DNA from: Chryseobacterium populi
GTDB taxonomy: Bacteria > Bacteroidota > Bacteroidia > Flavobacteriales > Weeksellaceae
DNA length: 38,244 nt
NCBI RefSeq assembly: GCF_000282115.1
Contig: NZ_AKJY01000026.1
Location: 1 to 38,244 of the forward strand
Direction of reading: 5' to 3'
Position 1 is the first letter of the stretch. The number at the start of each line of letters is the position of its first letter. A model generated the notes under the pieces. That model saw nothing but the letters and a program-made list of their open reading frames with translations, did no database searches and was not told where the DNA came from. Below are positions 24,439 through 32,351 of the stretch, piece after piece. The translations under genes were made by a program, and so were the position numbers.

Positions 24439-24597
24439 TCAGGGATTACACGAAAAAGTAGACCATATACAGGTCCATTTTAGCTGGTCGTTTTCATCAA
24501 TAGTCAGACAGGGTTTGTATCCTGCAGGGCATTCAGGCGCACTGCCTCCATTAATTTTCTTCAGATCTTTTTTCGATAGTTTTTTTAGATTTTTCAT
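24439..24597 (-). CDS. Bacteriocin-like peptide with double-glycine leader
   Basis: A 52-residue gene too short for ordinary gene callers. The leader MKNLKKLSKKDLKKINGG (1-18) fits the double-glycine type cut by ABC transporters with a C39 peptidase domain (pattern LSKxxLKxIxGG). The core, residues 19-52, is SAPECPAGYKPC followed by LTIDENDQLKWTCIWSTFSCNP. It carries four cysteines at 23, 30, 43 and 50, in two pairs with equal spacing of seven, so two disulphides or a modified peptide are possible. No peptidase-transporter, immunity protein or modifying enzyme is found nearby. Similar leader peptides are common in Chryseobacterium and relatives as 'bacteriocin-like' proteins of unknown role. 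It is divergent from the S9 peptidase and occupies a gap of 342 bp. Confidence 0.78.
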   Translation of the reverse strand: MKNLKKLSKKDLKKINGGSAPECPAGYKPCLTIDENDQLKWTCIWSTFSCNP

Positions 24598-24698
24598 AAT
24601 AATTTTAATTGATTGATTTAACGAATATAATATTATTTTGTAAAATCACCATATAGTGTATTAAAATTGATAAATTTTTTTTATGCACTTAAATTCAT

Positions 24699-24706
24699 TA
24701 AATTCG
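24699..24706 (+). promoter_or_regulatory. S9 peptidase gene -7-like box TAAATTCG
   Basis: One mismatch from TAnnTTTG, ending 17 nt before the ATG; position supports it more than sequence does. Confidence 0.35.
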
Positions 24707-24722
24707 TGAAAAATGAAATATA

Positions 24723-27125
24723 ATGAAGTTAAAGCTGACTATTTGCCTTCTTGCGTTTCTTAATTTTTATGAAGCACAGGAAAGTATTACTTACCAGAAA
24801 CCATCTGCAGAAATTCTTAAATTGGCAGATTATGAAAGACCTCCAAGTGTTCTGATGAACAGCAAAAAAGATTGGGTAGTATTTACATACCGCCCGACTT
24901 ATAAAACACTGGAAGATCTTAGCCAGCAGGAAATGAAGCTGGGTGGATTAAGAATTAACCTGGTAACCAATATTTCAAGCTCTGCCACGTATTCCAGCAA
25001 TCTTAAAGTGAGAAAAATGAGTGATAAAAGCGAGGTGCAGGTTAAAAACCTTCCTCCCAATCCTAAAATCACTTTTACTTCCTTTTCACCGGATGAGAAG
25101 AAACTGGCGTTTACCAATACTACCGCAAAAGGAGTAGAGCTTTGGATTGTAGACCTTGAAACGGCTACAGCAAAGAAAATCACAGCAGATAATTTAAATG
25201 CCAACTTAGGGAGTCCCTATATCTGGTATAAAGATTCTCAGAACCTTCTGATCAAAACCCTCCCTCAAAACCGGACAGCATTAATTGACTCCAGTAAAGA
25301 TCTGCCTACCGGGCCGATTGTTTCGACGGCAGACGGGAAGGTTTCCCAAAACAGGACGTATCAGGATCTCCTTAAAAACCCGCAGGATGAAAAGAATTTT
25401 GAAATTCTTACTGCTTCCGATATTTACAATGTTGATCTCAACGGAAACCTTAAAAAAGTAAAAGACCAGAATATGTATTCCGGGCTGAGCTTTTCTCCGG
25501 ACGGGAATTATTTAATGGCAACCACCATCAAAAAGCCGTTTTCTTATATTGTGCCTTTAAGCCGTTTTCCAATGACAACTACGGTTTATGATGCCAGTGG
25601 AAATGCGGTAAAAGTTGTGAATGAAATTCTGTTAAACGAGATTATGCCTAAAGGTTTTTCTTCAGTGAGAACAGGGAAAAGAGCTATGGGCTGGAGAAGT
25701 GATATGCCTGCAACCCTGGTGTATGCTGAAGCTCTGGATGGTGGCGACCAATCGAAAGCAGCAGATTACAGAGATGAAATTTTCATGTGGGAAGCCCCGT
25801 TTAATGCTGCTCCGAAATCATTCTTTAAAACAAAGCAAAGGTACGAAGATGTAAGCTGGACCAACGATCATTATGCTATTGTTTCGGAAGGCTGGTATGA
25901 TACCAGAAATACAAAATCTTTTTTGATAGATCTGAAGAATGGTGAATCTAAAGTGATTGATGACAGGAATTATCAGGATGTTTACAGTGATCCCGGAAAT
26001 TTCAATACGACAAAAAACCAGTTCGGAAGAACTGTTCTCGATATGAAAGGCGAAAAAGCATATCTTATAGGAGCAGGATTTACAAAAGACGGACAACACC
26101 CTTTCATCGATGAAATGGACCTGAAAACATTGAAAAAGAAAAGGCTTTACACTTCAAATTTAAAGAATGCTAAAGAAGATATTATTGATATCATTAATCC
26201 CTCAAAAGGGGAAGTTCTTACAATTCAGCAATCTGCCAGCCAATATCCTAATTACTTCAAGAAGAATATTAAATCCAATAAAACAGAAGCAGTTACCAGC
26301 TTTGCCAACCCTTTTGAAAGCATAAAAGATGTTTATAAGGAAGTGATCACCTATAAAAGAAATGATGGAGTAACTTTAACGGGAACGTTATATCTTCCGG
26401 CAAATTATGACAGAAAAGCGAAGAAAGAAAAGCTTCCATTGCTGATCTGGGCTTATCCTACAGAATATAAAGACAAAAATACGGCAGGACAAAATACGCA
26501 AAACCCTAATGATTTTACTTTCCCATATTATGGTTCTTTTGTTTACTGGACAACGAAAGGCTATGCCGTTCTGGATGATGCCGCTTTCCCGATCATTGGA
26601 GAGGGGAAAACAGAACCTAATGACACCTTTATTCCACAGTTGGTTGCTAACGGAAAAGCAGCGATTGATGCTGTAGATCAGCTAGGGTATATCGACAGAA
26701 CCAAAGTAGCTGTAGGTGGGCACTCATATGGTGCATTTATGACAGCCAACCTTTTGACACATTCTAAAGATTACGCATGCGGAATTGCAAGAAGTGGAGC
26801 ATATAACAGAACTTTAACACCATTCGGGTTCCAGAGTGAGCAGAGAAACTACTGGGATGTGCCGGAGATCTACAATACGATGTCCCCATTTATGAATGCG
26901 GATAAAATGAAAACCCCGCTGCTTCTGATTCATGGAGATGCGGATAACAACCCCGGGACCTTTACTTTGCAGACAGAAAGATATTTCCAGGCATTGAAAA
27001 ACCTTGGAGCACCCGTAAAAATGGTTCTTTTACCGAAAGAAGCCCATGGCTACCAGGCTAAAGAAAATATTCTTCACCTTCTTTGGGAACAGGATCAGTT
27101 CCTGGAGAAATGTCTGAAGAAATAA
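24723..27125 (+). CDS. Exported S9 family (prolyl oligopeptidase type) serine peptidase
   Basis: 800 residues with a signal peptide (MKLKLTICLLAFLNFYEAQ). Residues about 60-530 form a beta-propeller-like region with repeated strand motifs such as LGSPYIWYKDSQNLLIKT and YSGLSFSPDGNYLMAT. Residues about 550-800 form the alpha/beta hydrolase domain. The catalytic triad is Ser668 in GGHSYGAF, Asp741 in HGDADNN and His775 in KEAHGY. The layout resembles the S9D glutamyl endopeptidase branch known from plant chloroplasts and bacteria, but exact specificity cannot be read from sequence. It probably acts in the periplasm on peptides. It has its own terminator and stands alone, divergent from the GG-leader peptide gene. 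Confidence 0.9.
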   Translation: MKLKLTICLLAFLNFYEAQESITYQKPSAEILKLADYERPPSVLMNSKKDWVVFTYRPTYKTLEDLSQQEMKLGGLRINLVTNISSSATYSSNLKVRKMSDKSEVQVKNLPPNPKITFTSFSPDEKKLAFTNTTAKGVELWIVDLETATAKKITADNLNANLGSPYIWYKDSQNLLIKTLPQNRTALIDSSKDLPTGPIVSTADGKVSQNRTYQDLLKNPQDEKNFEILTASDIYNVDLNGNLKKVKDQNMYSGLSFSPDGNYLMATTIKKPFSYIVPLSRFPMTTTVYDASGNAVKVVNEILLNEIMPKGFSSVRTGKRAMGWRSDMPATLVYAEALDGGDQSKAADYRDEIFMWEAPFNAAPKSFFKTKQRYEDVSWTNDHYAIVSEGWYDTRNTKSFLIDLKNGESKVIDDRNYQDVYSDPGNFNTTKNQFGRTVLDMKGEKAYLIGAGFTKDGQHPFIDEMDLKTLKKKRLYTSNLKNAKEDIIDIINPSKGEVLTIQQSASQYPNYFKKNIKSNKTEAVTSFANPFESIKDVYKEVITYKRNDGVTLTGTLYLPANYDRKAKKEKLPLLIWAYPTEYKDKNTAGQNTQNPNDFTFPYYGSFVYWTTKGYAVLDDAAFPIIGEGKTEPNDTFIPQLVANGKAAIDAVDQLGYIDRTKVAVGGHSYGAFMTANLLTHSKDYACGIARSGAYNRTLTPFGFQSEQRNYWDVPEIYNTMSPFMNADKMKTPLLLIHGDADNNPGTFTLQTERYFQALKNLGAPVKMVLLPKEAHGYQAKENILHLLWEQDQFLEKCLKK

Positions 27126-27134
27126 GGCTTAATA

Positions 27135-27163
27135 AAAAACTCGTTCTTTTTGGACGAGTTTTT
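27135..27163 (+). terminator. S9 peptidase gene terminator
   Basis: AAAAACTCGT pairs perfectly with ACGAGTTTTT around a 9-nt loop; the stem's own T-run completes it. Confidence 0.85.
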
Positions 27164-27165
27164 AT

Positions 27166-27198
27166 GTCATTGCGAGGAGCGAAGCGACGAAGCAATCT
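27166..27198. repeat. Dispersed 'TCATTGCGAGGAG' palindromic repeat
   Basis: GTCATTGCGAGGAGCGAAG, followed by CGACGAAGCAATCT, has complementary ends (ATTGC / GCAAT). I recognise this string as one found in intergenic regions of many unrelated bacterial genomes. Here it lies between a terminator and the GNAT promoter. Confidence 0.7.
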
Positions 27199-27234
27199 TT
27201 AGTTCTCAATGATTATACTTATAAATACTCACCT

Positions 27235-27242
27235 TATCTTTG
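27235..27242 (+). promoter_or_regulatory. GNAT gene -7 box TATCTTTG
   Basis: Exact TAnnTTTG match ending 17 nt before the ATG. The leader contains a run of A bases. Confidence 0.65.
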
Positions 27243-27258
27243 TAAAAAAAAAACAATA

Positions 27259-27771
27259 ATGAGAGAACTGAAATTCAGGAATGCCGATCTGAAAGATTTG
27301 GAAAAAATAGTTGAAATCTACAACTCAACAATTCCTTCGAGAATGGTGACTGCCGATACAGAAAATGTCTCTGTGGAGAACAGAAGACAGTGGTTTGATG
27401 AGCATAATCCCGAAACACGGCCGCTTTGGGTTGTTGAAGATCATGATGGCGAGGTCATAGGATGGGTAAGTTTTAGTTCGTTCCATGAAAGAGCTGCTTA
27501 CAATGGAACCGTAGAGATAAGTATTTATCTGGATGAAAACTGTAGAGGAAAAGGATATGGTAAGACAATTCTTAAATACTGTATTGATAATGCCGGGAAA
27601 TTCGGGGTGAAAAACATGGTGGCTCTTATTTTCCTTCATAATGAAGCCAGTCTGAAGCTTTTCAGGAATTTTGGATTTGAAGATTGGGGAACGTTGCCTG
27701 ATATAGCTATTTTGGATGGAATAGAAAGAAGTCTGAAGATACTGGGAAGAAAAGTCGGATCATTGAATTAA
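27259..27771 (+). CDS. GNAT N-acetyltransferase, phosphinothricin acetyltransferase-like
   Basis: A 170-residue cytosolic acetyltransferase using acetyl-CoA. The N-terminal RNADLKDLEKIVEIYNSTI, the central WVVEDHDGEVIGWVSFSSF, and VEISIYLDENCRGKGYGKTIL (acetyl-CoA binding loop RGKGYGK near residue 96) fit the GNAT fold. The following HNEASLKLFRNFGFEDWGTL is usual in the PAT/YncA subgroup, which acetylates phosphinothricin, methionine sulfoximine or related amino acids. The natural substrate is not certain. It is monocistronic with a promoter box. Confidence 0.88.
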   Translation: MRELKFRNADLKDLEKIVEIYNSTIPSRMVTADTENVSVENRRQWFDEHNPETRPLWVVEDHDGEVIGWVSFSSFHERAAYNGTVEISIYLDENCRGKGYGKTILKYCIDNAGKFGVKNMVALIFLHNEASLKLFRNFGFEDWGTLPDIAILDGIERSLKILGRKVGSLN

Positions 27772-27783
27772 TACATAAATAAA

Positions 27784-27810
27784 TTGCGCGAAGTCGGAGA
27801 CTTCGCGCAA
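27784..27810. repeat. Perfect 12-bp hairpin with GGA loop
   Basis: TTGCGCGAAGTC and its exact complement are separated by GGA. No T-run follows on either strand. It is located between the convergent GNAT and MATE genes and repeats the stem-GGA-stem form of 164-192, though the stem sequences differ. Confidence 0.6.
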
Positions 27811-27854
27811 ATGGGCTTATATTTAAAAACCGGGGTTTTAATCTCCAGGTTGAT

Positions 27855-29231
27855 CTATTGATAGGTTTTGTTTATATTTTGTTTGATTCTCTTTGCCGAC
27901 ATATTTAAAAACCGCTTCACCAAGAAAACCGCTGAAACGGTTAATCCCAGTCCTAAAGCGATCCACATTCCAAAAGCACCCATTCTTAAGGTAACACAGA
28001 AAAAATATCCTAAAGGAATTGTGATCACCCAATACGCAATAAAAGTATAAATTGACGGGATCTTAACATCCTGTAAACCTCTCAGCATTCCCAAAGCGGT
28101 AACCTGGATCCCATCTGAAAGCTGGAATAAGGCAGCAATGATCATCAGCTTTGAAGCCAAAGTGATCACTTCAATTTCCTCTACTTTCGTAAAGAAAGTA
28201 GGAAGTATATTTCGCCCTAAAATAAAGACCAGTCCGCAGATGCACATGAAAATAAAAGCTATTTTCAGGTTGTTGATTCCTACTTTTCTTAGTTCAACAA
28301 AATTCTGCTCACCAAGCTTTCTTCCGATCATCACGGTTGAAGCCACACTAAACCCTATACATAAATTGAAGGTAAAAGAAGCCATGCTTAAAGCAATCTG
28401 GTGCGAAGCAATATCATGGGCTGAAATTAATCCGCAGATAAATGCTGCTCCTGCAAAAGCCGTTACTTCAAAAAACATCTGTAAAGCGGTGGGCAAACCT
28501 AATTTTACCATTTTATCAAACACGTTTTTAGAAAATACCTGAGCCTTTAAAGAAAAATCTTTGATATAACGCTGGGTTTTCTTTTCATATTTAAGAACGA
28601 AATAAAGAAAAACGACCATGAAAATCCGGGCAATCAGACTCGCTAATGCTGATCCTTTTACACCCATTGGCGGGATTCCGAACATTCCTTTGATGAAAAT
28701 ATAGTTTAAAACCACATTAATCACATTGGCAATAATCGTTGCTTTTGTTACCCCGATGGTATAAGAAAGGCCTTCAGAAACCTCTCTCAAAGTCTGGAAT
28801 GCCATAAAAGGAACAATACTTATCGCCATGATTCCTAAGAAGTCTACGGTATCCGGGATGATTTTTTCCGGCTGTCCCGAATGATAGAGCAGTGGCATTC
28901 CTAAGAATAAAATCCCCATCAGGATAATTCCGACGGACATATTAATGACAAATCCATGACTGAATACAGAATTAATCGTCTGATGATCATGTCTCGAATG
29001 TGCTTCGGAAACCAAAGGCGGAATGGCAAAAGAAAATCCCAATGCCAAAACAAACATTGAGAAAAATACCGCATTTCCTAATGAAACGGAAGCCAGAGCA
29101 TCTGCACCAAGCATTTTCCCGACAATGATATTGTCAAATAAATTCACCGAGACCTGCCCCACCTGCGTAAGCATTACAGGAAGAGCCAGTGTCAGGCATT
29201 CTTTCGTATAGTTTTTATTCAAAAAGCTCAT
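27855..29231 (-). CDS. MATE family efflux transporter (NorM-like)
   Basis: An inner-membrane cation/drug antiporter of 458 residues with about 12 transmembrane helices in two similar halves. The N-terminus KECLTLALPVMLTQVGQVSVN with NLFDNIIVGKMLGADALASVSLGNAVFF is the classical MATE helix 1-2 region. The second half begins near KMVKLGLPTALQMFFEVTAFA, the matching repeat. NorM-type members export quinolones and dyes with sodium or protons; the actual substrate is unknown. Its ATG lies only 16 nt beyond the terminator of the upstream sigma54 activator gene, leaving hardly any space for a separate promoter, so it may be transcribed by read-through. Confidence 0.92.
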   Translation of the reverse strand: MSFLNKNYTKECLTLALPVMLTQVGQVSVNLFDNIIVGKMLGADALASVSLGNAVFFSMFVLALGFSFAIPPLVSEAHSRHDHQTINSVFSHGFVINMSVGIILMGILFLGMPLLYHSGQPEKIIPDTVDFLGIMAISIVPFMAFQTLREVSEGLSYTIGVTKATIIANVINVVLNYIFIKGMFGIPPMGVKGSALASLIARIFMVVFLYFVLKYEKKTQRYIKDFSLKAQVFSKNVFDKMVKLGLPTALQMFFEVTAFAGAAFICGLISAHDIASHQIALSMASFTFNLCIGFSVASTVMIGRKLGEQNFVELRKVGINNLKIAFIFMCICGLVFILGRNILPTFFTKVEEIEVITLASKLMIIAALFQLSDGIQVTALGMLRGLQDVKIPSIYTFIAYWVITIPLGYFFCVTLRMGAFGMWIALGLGLTVSAVFLVKRFLNMSAKRIKQNINKTYQ

Positions 29232-29247
29232 AGTTTATGTATAAAAA

Positions 29248-29274
29248 AATTTGCAGTAGGTCATACTGCAAATT
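29248..29274 (-). terminator. Terminator of the sigma54 activator gene
   Basis: AATTTGCAGTA pairs perfectly with TACTGCAAATT around a 5-nt loop. On the minus strand a run of seven T follows. Confidence 0.8.
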
Positions 29275-29300
29275 GTTATAATGTATTCGTTATATTTGAA

Positions 29301-30485
29301 TTACTTTCTTACAAAATTTGCAACATCCTCTTTAGAAACCGTATTTCCACCAAGAATAATTAATCTCTCAACCACATTTCTCAACTCTCTGATATTTCCT
29401 GTCCAGGAAAGTGCTTTCAGAGCTTCAATAGCAGCAGCATCAAATTTTTTCACGGCAGTACCATGTTCATCAGCAATCATCCCTGAAAAATGTTCTACCA
29501 ACAATTTGATATCCTCTTTTCTTTCATCCAATGGCGGAACATAGATTTCAATAACGGAAAGCCTGTGATAAAGGTCTTCTCTGAATTTTCCCTCTTCAAT
29601 TTCTTTCTGCATGTTTTTATTCGTTGCAGCAAGCACCCTTACATCAACCTTTATTTCCTTGTCGCTTCCTACCGGTGAAACCTTACTTTCCTGCAATGCC
29701 CTTAAAACTTTTGCCTGGGCAATAAGACTCATATCTCCGATCTCATCAAGGAAAATCGTGCCTCCGGTAGCCTGTTCAAATTTTCCCTGCTTATCCTTGA
29801 TAGCTCCTGTAAAAGATCCTTTTACATGTCCGAAAAGTTCAGATTCAATCAGTTCTGAAGGAATAGCAGCACAGTTTACTTCAATCATCGGGCCTCTTGC
29901 ACGCTCACTTTGATTGTGGATGGCATGAGCTACCAATTCTTTTCCTGCACCGTTGGGTCCTGTAATTAAAACTCTGGCGTCAGAAACAGCAACCTTTTCG
30001 ATCATATCCTGAATCTTCTGCAACGCAGGAGATTCACCGATCATCTGGTACTTTTTATTGACTTTCTTTTTTAACGTTTTATTTTCAGTTTGAAGGTTTT
30101 TATTTTCTTTCTTCAGGGTTTCTTTTGCCAAAGCATTTTTTACGCTTGTAATCAGCCTGTTGATATCAATAGGTTTAGAAATGAAATCATATGCACCTTC
30201 CTTTAAACAAGATACGGCAGAGTCGATATCTGCATGCCCTGAAATCATAATGAAAGTGGTTTCAGGTTTCAGAGCCAGACTCTGTTTCAAAAGTTCGGTT
30301 CCTGAAAGTTTGGGCATTTTTATATCCGAAATCACCAATGCGAAATCTTCTTTTTCTACTTGTTTGTAGCCTTCTAAACCGTCTTCGGCGATAACAAATT
30401 CATAATTGGTAAGTTCGTCAGAAAGAATACTGTGAAGTACTCCCGAGATTGCTTTTTCGTCTTCTACGATAAGGATTTTTTGCAT
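29301..30485 (-). CDS. NtrC-type response regulator with sigma54-activation domain, lacking HTH
   Basis: 394 residues. The receiver domain (1-120) has phospho-acceptor Asp54 (VISDIKMP), the acidic pair Glu9/Asp10 preceded by Glu8, and Lys104 (FISKP). A coiled-coil linker (121-145) is rich in Lys and Glu. The AAA+ domain (147-380) shows Walker A GPNGAGKE (176-183, usually GExGxGKE), sigma54-contact loop GSFTGA (223-228, usually GAFTGA), Walker B GGTIFLDEIGD (241-251) and sensor II WTGNIRELRN (361-370). The chain ends with EDVANFVRK, so the usual Fis-type DNA-binding domain of NtrC proteins is missing. It may act on sigma54-RNA polymerase without fixed DNA sites or through a partner. A histidine kinase is not adjacent. 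Confidence 0.93.
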   Translation of the reverse strand: MQKILIVEDEKAISGVLHSILSDELTNYEFVIAEDGLEGYKQVEKEDFALVISDIKMPKLSGTELLKQSLALKPETTFIMISGHADIDSAVSCLKEGAYDFISKPIDINRLITSVKNALAKETLKKENKNLQTENKTLKKKVNKKYQMIGESPALQKIQDMIEKVAVSDARVLITGPNGAGKELVAHAIHNQSERARGPMIEVNCAAIPSELIESELFGHVKGSFTGAIKDKQGKFEQATGGTIFLDEIGDMSLIAQAKVLRALQESKVSPVGSDKEIKVDVRVLAATNKNMQKEIEEGKFREDLYHRLSVIEIYVPPLDERKEDIKLLVEHFSGMIADEHGTAVKKFDAAAIEALKALSWTGNIRELRNVVERLIILGGNTVSKEDVANFVRK

Positions 30486-30490
30486 AGTTG

Positions 30491-30498
30491 CAAATTTA
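30491..30498 (-). promoter_or_regulatory. Sigma54 activator gene -7 box TAAATTTG
   Basis: Exact TAnnTTTG match on the minus strand; only 5 nt separate it from the ATG, so the transcript may have almost no leader. Confidence 0.5.
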
Positions 30499-30541
30499 AT
30501 TTTTTTGATTGAATTATTAGCAAAAATTATACCTAAATGGG

Positions 30542-31201
30542 TTAATTGGAATAATCTCTTCTCCCGAAAATAGCAGATCCAACTCTTACAGAATTAGCTC
30601 CGCATTCTATAGCAATGGGAAAATCATCACTCATACCCATCGATAAGGTATTTATTTCTTTTAATTGATTTAATTCATCGAAAACTTTTTTCAGGTTTAA
30701 AAATTCTTTTTTTATCTGATCCCGGTTATCCGTAAAAGTAGCCATTCCCATTAGGCCTGTGATATCAATATGAGGAAAGCTGCCATTGACATATTTTTGG
30801 TACAGATCTTTTGCTTCTGAAATTTCAAGTCCGAACTTACTTTCCTCTGCTGCAATTTTTACCTGGAGTAAAACTTTAATTTTACGCTGATGTTTTCCCG
30901 CTTCTTTATTGACTTCCAGAAGAAGCTTTTCAGAATCCACACTTTGAATGGTATCAATAAATTCAGTAATATATTTGACCTTATTGGTTTGCAGGTGCCC
31001 GATCAGATGCCATTGAATATCTTTCGGAAGTAGGGGGTACTTCTCCATTAATTCCTGAACTTTATTTTCACCAAAAACTTTCTGTCCAAGGTCATAAACC
31101 TCCTGAATAACTGAAACAGGATGTGTTTTGGAAACCGCAACCAGTTGTACATTTTCCGGAAGATGCTTCTTTATATTGCTGTAATTTTCTTTAATGCTCA
31201 T
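30542..31201 (-). CDS. YggS/PROSC family PLP-binding protein
   Basis: A 219-residue cytosolic protein that keeps pyridoxal phosphate and amino-acid pools balanced. The PLP-binding lysine is Lys25 in VAVSKTHP. Further family motifs follow: FGENKVQEL (43-51), WHLIGHLQTNK (64-74), QSVDSEKL, and the phosphate-binding LSMGMSDDFPIAIECGANSVRVG with SAIFG at the C-terminus. The length is slightly short of E. coli YggS (234). The gene is single here, whereas in many bacteria it precedes proC or yggT. Confidence 0.95.
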   Translation of the reverse strand: MSIKENYSNIKKHLPENVQLVAVSKTHPVSVIQEVYDLGQKVFGENKVQELMEKYPLLPKDIQWHLIGHLQTNKVKYITEFIDTIQSVDSEKLLLEVNKEAGKHQRKIKVLLQVKIAAEESKFGLEISEAKDLYQKYVNGSFPHIDITGLMGMATFTDNRDQIKKEFLNLKKVFDELNQLKEINTLSMGMSDDFPIAIECGANSVRVGSAIFGRRDYSN

Positions 31202-31301
31202 AACTGCAAATTTCTGAATTCTAAAAGCAAAAAGCTAATCAATTTGATATATTTTAAGTTAAAATTTGAGTATTGTCGTTTGAAAGTATCTTAAGACAGG
31301 T

Positions 31302-31334
31302 AAACCTTATAGGTTTTTAAAACCTATAAGGTTT
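31302..31334. repeat. Perfect 15-bp hairpin with 3-nt loop
   Basis: AAACCTTATAGGTTT and its exact complement flank TTA. Each arm is itself almost palindromic, so cruciform forms are possible. It lies in the gap between the deacetylase and yggS-like genes. A terminator role for the deacetylase is doubtful, because only three T follow on the minus strand. Confidence 0.6.
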
Positions 31335-31357
31335 CGCTCTAATTTAATCTTAATCTA

Positions 31358-32224
31358 TCAATTCAGTATTTCATTGATCTTAGGATACTCGGATATTTTT
31401 CTGAAAATAAACCTGTTGCTTTTCTGAAGCTTTTCAATAAACTGATCCAGCTCATCAATTGAATCGGCATCTGTTAAATACTGATCATGGGTAAGAAAAA
31501 CCAGATGCCTTGATGTTTTTTCCAGGTCATTAAAGAAAATGCTGTCTACTTTTTTCAGCATTGCTTCATGATTCCCTTTTAATGACATTGTATTATTAGG
31601 CTTCCATTCAAGATCCCAGCCGATCACTTTATATCCTGCTTTTTGTAAGCTGTTTGCTGCAGGCGCAGAGCTTTTTATGTCTGTTGCTGTAATATTGTTA
31701 AGCCTCCAGATATTTCTTCCGGGAGTCCTTGCAATTTTGTTATTAAGTTTTAAGCTGTCTTTTGCAGCGTTAAAATCATGAACAACAGCATCCGGGTTCT
31801 TATAAAAATCGGTGTATTTATTGTGAGCGTGCGTATAGCTGTGATTGGCCAGTTCTATCAAAGGGTCTTTTCTCAGGAGTTCCAGGCCCTCTTTCTGTTT
31901 TTTACTTCCATAAGCATGCTGGCCGACAAGAAAGGCGGTTGCACAGACATTTCTTTTATTTAAAATTTTTAAAAGATTTTCGGTACCGCGGTTGGGACCA
32001 TCATCGAAAGTAAGATAAATAACTCTTTTGTCCGACGGAACATTTTCATCATCAATTTTAGGAACTGTTTTTGCGACGGGATGCTGATGCGGGATCATCT
32101 TTTCAGATTCTTTCCGGTCTTTTTTCTGGTTGCAGCTGTTAAATAAGATTGAAGTTGCACTCACCAATGCAAACATCCCAAGAAAAGTCTTGTTTCGAGA
32201 CTTTTCTGCAAAAAAGTTTTTCAT
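31358..32224 (-). CDS. Polysaccharide deacetylase family lipoprotein (NodB domain)
   Basis: 288 residues. The N-terminal hydrophobic segment ends in SILFNSC, a likely Bacteroidota lipobox with Cys31, so the protein should be a membrane-anchored lipoprotein of the cell envelope. NodB homology motifs are in order: TFDDGP (motif 1), NHSYTHAH (motif 2, the zinc histidines), RTPGRNIWR (motif 3), GWDLEW (motif 4) and FLTHDQ (motif 5). This predicts a metal-dependent de-N-acetylase acting on peptidoglycan or an N-acetylglucosamine polysaccharide. The gap 32225-32351 on its upstream side shows no clear promoter box. Confidence 0.87.
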   Translation of the reverse strand: MKNFFAEKSRNKTFLGMFALVSATSILFNSCNQKKDRKESEKMIPHQHPVAKTVPKIDDENVPSDKRVIYLTFDDGPNRGTENLLKILNKRNVCATAFLVGQHAYGSKKQKEGLELLRKDPLIELANHSYTHAHNKYTDFYKNPDAVVHDFNAAKDSLKLNNKIARTPGRNIWRLNNITATDIKSSAPAANSLQKAGYKVIGWDLEWKPNNTMSLKGNHEAMLKKVDSIFFNDLEKTSRHLVFLTHDQYLTDADSIDELDQFIEKLQKSNRFIFRKISEYPKINEILN

Positions 32225-32351
32225 AAAGTTGTTGGAAATTAAATGTTAAAAATAGTTAATTTTTGTAAAATAATGTTAACAATTTATATGCCAAATTATA
32301 TAGAAATTCACTTTTTAAGGATATTTTAAGGTGTTAATTTTCAGAAAGTTT

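Noticed and set aside
24598..24722. Guided search for a transporter or immunity gene next to the GG-leader peptide
   Set aside because: The remaining gap is AT-rich non-coding, and the flanking DoxX and S9 peptidase genes do not match such roles.
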